Source: Dimorphilus gyrociliatus (taxonomy: Eukaryota; Annelida; Polychaeta; Dinophilidae). From it: a stretch of DNA of 64,000 nucleotides. Shown here in pieces: positions 59,708 through 64,000 of the stretch. A program made the position numbers and the translations under genes. The stretch spans positions 2,859,404-2,923,403 of the forward strand of contig CAJFCJ010000007.1 of NCBI GenBank assembly GCA_904063045.1, read 5' to 3'. The notes below the pieces were generated by a model. The model was not told where the DNA came from and did not search any database. It saw only the letters and a list, made by a program, of their open reading frames with translations. The first letter of the stretch is position 1. The number at the start of each line of letters is the position of its first letter.

Positions 59708-61111
59708 GGAAAGGGAGGGGGTAGCACGCAAAGATATTACAGTTGGAATTTTGTAGAGATTCATGATTTTATAGCGAGCAAGGATATCGGCACCTTACTG
59801 AGAGATACACGAGGAGTTTGCGTGCTGTAAGTCTGACTATGATTGAAGAATTCTACCCGGTCGAGCAGTCATCGTCTACGAAAAGTGTTTAGATTGATTG
59901 TTAGGGGCGGCGGAGTAGAAATGCTGCAAAAAATCGACGCGAGAGACTCCATCAAGCATTGTAGCGTTACAAATCGAATCACTGTCTCCCTTGTGTCGAG
60001 CACGCTGCAATGGCTGCAAATGCAGTTGTGTTCGAGTGCTGAACGACGGCCCGTCGTCTATACACCTTCAGCTTAACAGCGTCATCCTTTGTTTAAGAAT
60101 TGATGGGGGTAAAAGAAAAAAATGGGAGAAAATTGAATTTTCTCGAAGAAAAACGATTACCGAATTGAGTTATGGCCGGTCGCATTCAAGCTATTAGTGT
60201 TTGATCCTACCAACGTCTCATTATCTATCTTTCCTTTCTTATATACAATCCGCGGAAATAAATCCGTGCAATATCATTACTAATATCTTCTTTCTAAACA
60301 CAATTATAATAGCTATGATTATCACTTATTTATTTATTTACAACAAGAAAAAATAAGACGCGTGTTAAGCGTGCCAATTGTTTACACGAACCGCCTCATC
60401 AAGGTGCTTCTGAGCGTTTTAACGTCTGGCAAGTTGCGGTGCTGACGGAATGTTTAAAGCTTTCGACTTTTAGAAAAGAACAGATTGTTACCATTCCAAC
60501 AGCTGCGGCAATAAACGCAACTTGTATAAATTGTCTAACTCTCTCTATCTCTTTATCTTGTATTGTTCTTTTTAAGTTTTATTATGACTATTTATTATGT
60601 TCTTTTCTCTGCGCTTATATATGAATTATATATGAAAATATACAGAATTTATACATTTATACATATATAATATATAATTTATATATATATATATATGTAT
60701 AGAGTTTATGGAGTTTTACATTTATTTAAATATATACACAACATATTTTCCATTCTGATATGAAAATAAAGGCGATTTTGTTAAAGGGGGTCGGCAGTTC
60801 TTAAAAAAAGTAATTGATCTGTCCAAAACGATTACGATAAAGTTTACCCAGTTATTAAACAGACTCGTCGATATACAAGGCAATGTATATATTTATATAT
60901 ATATATATACATGGACATACAAAAGGAATATAAAGAACGCTTTATAATACATATATATATATATATCTTGTATAAAGTGTATATATAATACTGAAGGCTT
61001 GTAATATAAATCAACTTCATATACATACGTGCTGTGCGTCTGTCAAGACTAAAAGGTCATCAAGAGGCAATTTGATATCGTCCTCTTTTTGCCATATTTT
61101 TTATTACTTTC
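56946..61111. other. 4.2-kb non-coding region downstream of the MAB21-like gene
   Basis: No gene supported. It contains inverted GCCATCTAT/ATAGATGGC copies (57124-57169), paired CTACGACGTC units (58104-58124) ending in GACGTCA, GGCGCCACCT at 58599-58608, and a (GA)n tract at about 59666-59705. Stretches at 58020-58440 and 59420-60240 have noticeably higher GC than the flanks. The AT-rich end (60600-61010) has TA repeats. It may hold regulatory DNA or a UTR. Confidence 0.5.
59666..59705. repeat. (GA)n microsatellite
   Basis: About 20 uninterrupted GA units. It lies inside a spurious open frame, which explains that frame's Arg/Glu run. Confidence 0.9.
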
Positions 61112-62275
61112 TTATAAATTTTCCAAATTTCGGCTGTTTGTTACCAAGTCGCGTAGGATTCTCCAAGCACATTTTGCCGCTGAATCCAAAGAAGCGGGTG
61201 ATTTTCCTCTGAATAAATCTAAATTAGGTAGGAAGTAATGGGGGCACCTGCGGTTTTGTAGACAGGAAATCAGTTGGAGAAGAACACCGTTGAGCCGGTC
61301 TCCAATACAAGATTCATCCCAGTCGGATTCTCTAGGATGTTTTTCACACTCGTACAAAACTAACGTCTTCATATGATAGTTTGTTAGTGGTTCGCCTGGA
61401 ATTTGTAAATGTCTTTCCTTTAGGGTTTTTAATATAGATAATACTCGTCGCCTACAGCCGCCACTTAATAGAATTAATTCGGCTTCTGTAAAGGATAATA
61501 TCCAGGCGTCTCCCTCGGCGGCCGACGCCGACGATTGTTTATCTTTCATATAGACGCAATCTTTACTTAATAAATTAAATCCTTCCGTTTTAACTTCAGC
61601 GACTAGGTTAGGACTAGGCCATGGAGACGTTGCTGGCCAATGAGACGCAGATCTGGGCCATATTCCGCCGCATCTGAAAGCTGGTGTAATTTGGACTACG
61701 AAACGATCTTTAATCTTTAACTTGACTTCGCTAGTTTCGGCTACTAACTTTACTGTATCCCTGAAAGAGCATTTATCGACGGCTTGGGCAACTAAAGTCT
61801 GGAATCTGGAGCGGATTTTACGCGCCGACAAATAACCGGAGGCTGTAATAAATTCAACCCATAAAGACATTGAACGCTTCCGACCGTCACTTAACTTTAG
61901 CACAGAACAGCCTGGAATAGTACCATCGTCTACGAAATTGAACACTCCCATTTGATTGAGAAATAAGACGACTTCGAATTCAGTCGCAGATTTTACTTCT
62001 AGACCTTCAAAGCGACCTCCATTTTCAGAGAGAGTTGTTATAAAACGGGGTTCTTGAACTTCTACTTCTTTGAGAACGTCCACCACAACTTTGCATACAT
62101 CTCGAATAGTTTTGGCTGTAGACGCTTGCCTGGATATGACCTTTTCGTTGTAGAACTTGTTGAGTTGTAGTAATAGGCGAGATTGTGACGCTAAGCGTCC
62201 ATCGCTTACGTCATCGCTATTCAACATTATTGGCATGTTCGAATTCTGAATAGACTCGGTACAGTGTGGTAACAT
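61112..62275 (-). CDS. MAB21L2: MAB21-like protein (single exon)
   Basis: One uninterrupted 387-codon frame. The first ATG is preceded immediately by an in-frame TAA (codons TAA-GGC-GCC-ATG), fixing the earliest start. From about residue 32 it follows MAB21L1/L2 closely: LLQLNKFYNEKVISRQ, AKTIRDVCKVVVDVLKEVEV, MGVFNFVDDGTIPGC, SLWVEFITASGYLSARKIRS, AEVKTEGFNLLSKDC, YECEKHPRESDWDESC and RRCPHYFLPNLDLF. It has an N-terminal extension of about 28 residues compared with the vertebrate proteins. Family knowledge: a nucleotidyltransferase-fold (cGAS-like) developmental regulator, with vertebrate members needed for eye and other organ formation; catalytic activity is not established. Lack of coding introns matches the vertebrate MAB21L genes. 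Symbol given for the L1/L2 group; one-to-one orthology is not claimed. Confidence 0.96.
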   Translation of the reverse strand: MLPHCTESIQNSNMPIMLNSDDVSDGRLASQSRLLLQLNKFYNEKVISRQASTAKTIRDVCKVVVDVLKEVEVQEPRFITTLSENGGRFEGLEVKSATEFEVVLFLNQMGVFNFVDDGTIPGCSVLKLSDGRKRSMSLWVEFITASGYLSARKIRSRFQTLVAQAVDKCSFRDTVKLVAETSEVKLKIKDRFVVQITPAFRCGGIWPRSASHWPATSPWPSPNLVAEVKTEGFNLLSKDCVYMKDKQSSASAAEGDAWILSFTEAELILLSGGCRRRVLSILKTLKERHLQIPGEPLTNYHMKTLVLYECEKHPRESDWDESCIGDRLNGVLLQLISCLQNRRCPHYFLPNLDLFRGKSPASLDSAAKCAWRILRDLVTNSRNLENL

Positions 62276-64000
62276 GGCGCCTTACCAAGCAGATCTGCAC
62301 CAGCCATGAGAGTTTGATTGACGGACGGCGCCCCGCCCCTAGCTCCGCCTTTTTCAACGGTAGCTCCTTCCTTACCTACAGAGCCTTTTCTTACAAAAGT
62401 ACTCACCGGCTTTTTCAATTATCGAACAGAATAGCCGTTCAATAGATATTAGTAACATTTCAATTTGATCTTGTATTTTGATAAGCAGTCATTGTAAGCC
62501 TTATCTAGCCAAAAAAAAGGGCTTAGAATGAACATGTACCCCCGCTGTCCTTAGCTTCTCTTACTCTTTCCACCCCTTTTCCCTCTCTCAAACAAAAGGT
62601 AAAGCAGGTTCGCGTGTTAAAGAGCCATCAAGGAAGAAATGACTCCCTGTAGCTGACCACTAGTAGCGTGATCAGTGGTAATTTACTGAATTCTATGCAT
62701 TTTCAAACAGCATTTACTGCTTCAATATAGGTTATATATATATTTGTTTATTTATCTAGATATCATACCCCCTATGTGTGCTCAACAGTTAGGAGAGCGG
62801 TCAATATCTTGAATAATGAATAATAATAAGGAAGAATAAAAGACCGTGGAATTGGAAAAGGAGTGAAAAAAACATCATCGATTAGAAAGATAGATACTTA
62901 ATACTTATAATGAGAGACTGCGCTCGACGCCGAGCAATTAACACTAATGGTGCGACTAAGATCACAGAGCGTACCGACAACCGACTGCTTAATAAAAACA
63001 GAATTATTGGGATAAGTTTTCTTCGAATGAGTGTATTCTCATCCCTTTAAATAGCTATAGCTTTAATGTATTCATATTAAATGATAAGGTTAGATTATAT
63101 CGAGCTGGTAATGGCTGATGGCTATATAATGTAGAGTTTAAAGAGAGATGTGTGTAGATATATATATATAATTGTATTTACAAAGAGAGAGAGAGAGAGG
63201 AGAAAAAGAAGAAGAAGAGTTGGAAGTTATTAATGATGTATTTTTCGACGGTCCCTAGGCATAAGATGGCAATGTTTATAATAGAAAATGACCTTAAGCC
63301 TAATTGTCATTCGATGCTATAGTCGGTCTGTTTTCTATTTGGCAGCCAGCTTGTTATCAGCAAAGCAGCCTGATAAAGATTTTGTAAAATTCATCTAGGA
63401 TTTCATAAATTCGCTCAAAAAGAGCATCTATCATTACGTCATCCTATCATACATAGGTAAAATGAAACCATTTGCTTCTCTTTGACAATAACTTGCATAC
63501 GGAAGATAAATTGGCGTGTCGTGTAATTTTGTCACGTCGTCCGTCTTCGACCCTCTCGAGGTGGAGCGTCTGAACAAAATGCTCCATTATTGCAACACAC
63601 CATTAGTACCATTTAGCAGACGGTAAAATAGTTCAACCTGCTTCTATGTCATCATTCAAATATTTTAGAGATGAAAAGTAGCAGCGACTGATGGACAAGA
63701 GCTTGTCCGCCCCTTTAGTCGTTCAAAAGATAATAAGACATTCAGCGACGCCTGAAATGAGTTGTAGCGTTCAACGGCGTGTGAAATGAGCAGTGTCGGA
63801 GCGAGTTTTTCAGTTTGTGTATATTTGCAGTAATTAGGAGACTTCAAAAGAATTAAACGAGGGCCGCCTTTACAATGTCTGTCATTCTAAAAACAGCTGG
63901 TTTTTTCTTTATGTAAAACACGTGCTACGGCCTGTACACACATAGCGTGTTGTAATTTTTATTTTACATAGGCCTAAACACGAAAACATCCCTCCTCTAT
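62276..64000. other. Upstream region of the MAB21-like gene
   Basis: No coding region is supported. It has relatively complex sequence with stretches such as 62920-63000 and 63480-63620, a GA tract at 63186-63199 and a short TA tract at 63160-63172. Plausible 5' UTR and regulatory DNA for the MAB21-like gene. Confidence 0.5.

Noticed and set aside
59576-60197. Overlapping frames downstream of the MAB21-like gene
   Set aside because: First is driven by the GA microsatellite; the others are short, in conflicting frames, and match no family.

Overview
The window is eukaryotic nuclear DNA from an AT-rich, compact animal genome. Every recognisable gene is split by GT-AG introns, many only about 50 to 110 nt long. 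The gene set is metazoan: PAR-3, a zizimin DOCK protein, cGMP-dependent protein kinase, FBXO42, ZSWIM2, MAB21-like, NDUFA10 and an activin/myostatin-type ligand. Gene density is about one per 4 kb, and neighbours share intergenic space. The conserved architecture of PARD3, DOCK and FBXO42 suggests a small-genome invertebrate, perhaps a lophotrochozoan such as an annelid. The clade is an inference from general appearance. I see no viral genes, transposases, rRNA, tRNA or CRISPR arrays.

Layout from left to right. 1-1765 (-): 5' part of a K+-dependent Na+/Ca2+ exchanger (SLC24) that runs off the left edge. 3654-4831 (-): THEG-repeat sperm protein. 5573-8195 (-): patatin-like phospholipase with an acylation-type N-terminus. 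8196-12408: gene-free block. 12409-15186 (+): cGMP-dependent protein kinase. 15358-16654 (-) and 20756-21922 (-): two paralogous retinol-dehydrogenase-like SDR genes, with an unrecognised 8-exon gene between them (17088-20136, -). 22671-33807 (+): DOCK9/10/11-type Rho-GEF. 33940-35183 (-): ankyrin-repeat protein. 35628-43845 (-): PARD3, whose first intron holds an unrecognised single-exon ORF (41455-42696, -). 45122-46914 (+): NDUFA10. 50138-51666 (-): TGF-beta family ligand. 52773-54824 (+): FBXO42-like F-box/kelch protein. 55185-56945 (-): ZSWIM2. 61112-62275 (-): single-exon MAB21-like gene, with about 4 kb of non-coding DNA downstream and 1.7 kb upstream.

The genes do not form one pathway; this is ordinary animal gene order. 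Loose themes are polarity and small-GTPase signalling (PARD3 beside DOCK), sperm or testis genes (THEG, ZSWIM2), and ubiquitin ligase components next to each other (FBXO42, ZSWIM2). Exon coordinates were derived by hand from splice consensus, reading phase and remembered family sequence, so individual junctions may be a few bases off. Intergenic DNA is rich in TA and CT/GA tracts and in a recurrent palindromic ATATACAGTATAT-type motif. The points most worth a second look are: the lost cGMP-contact arginine in the kinase's second cyclic-nucleotide site; a 52-nt GT..AG segment in the DOCK gene that must be retained to keep frame; three phase-symmetric candidate cassette exons; an intronic hairpin; and two genes with no family I recognise.
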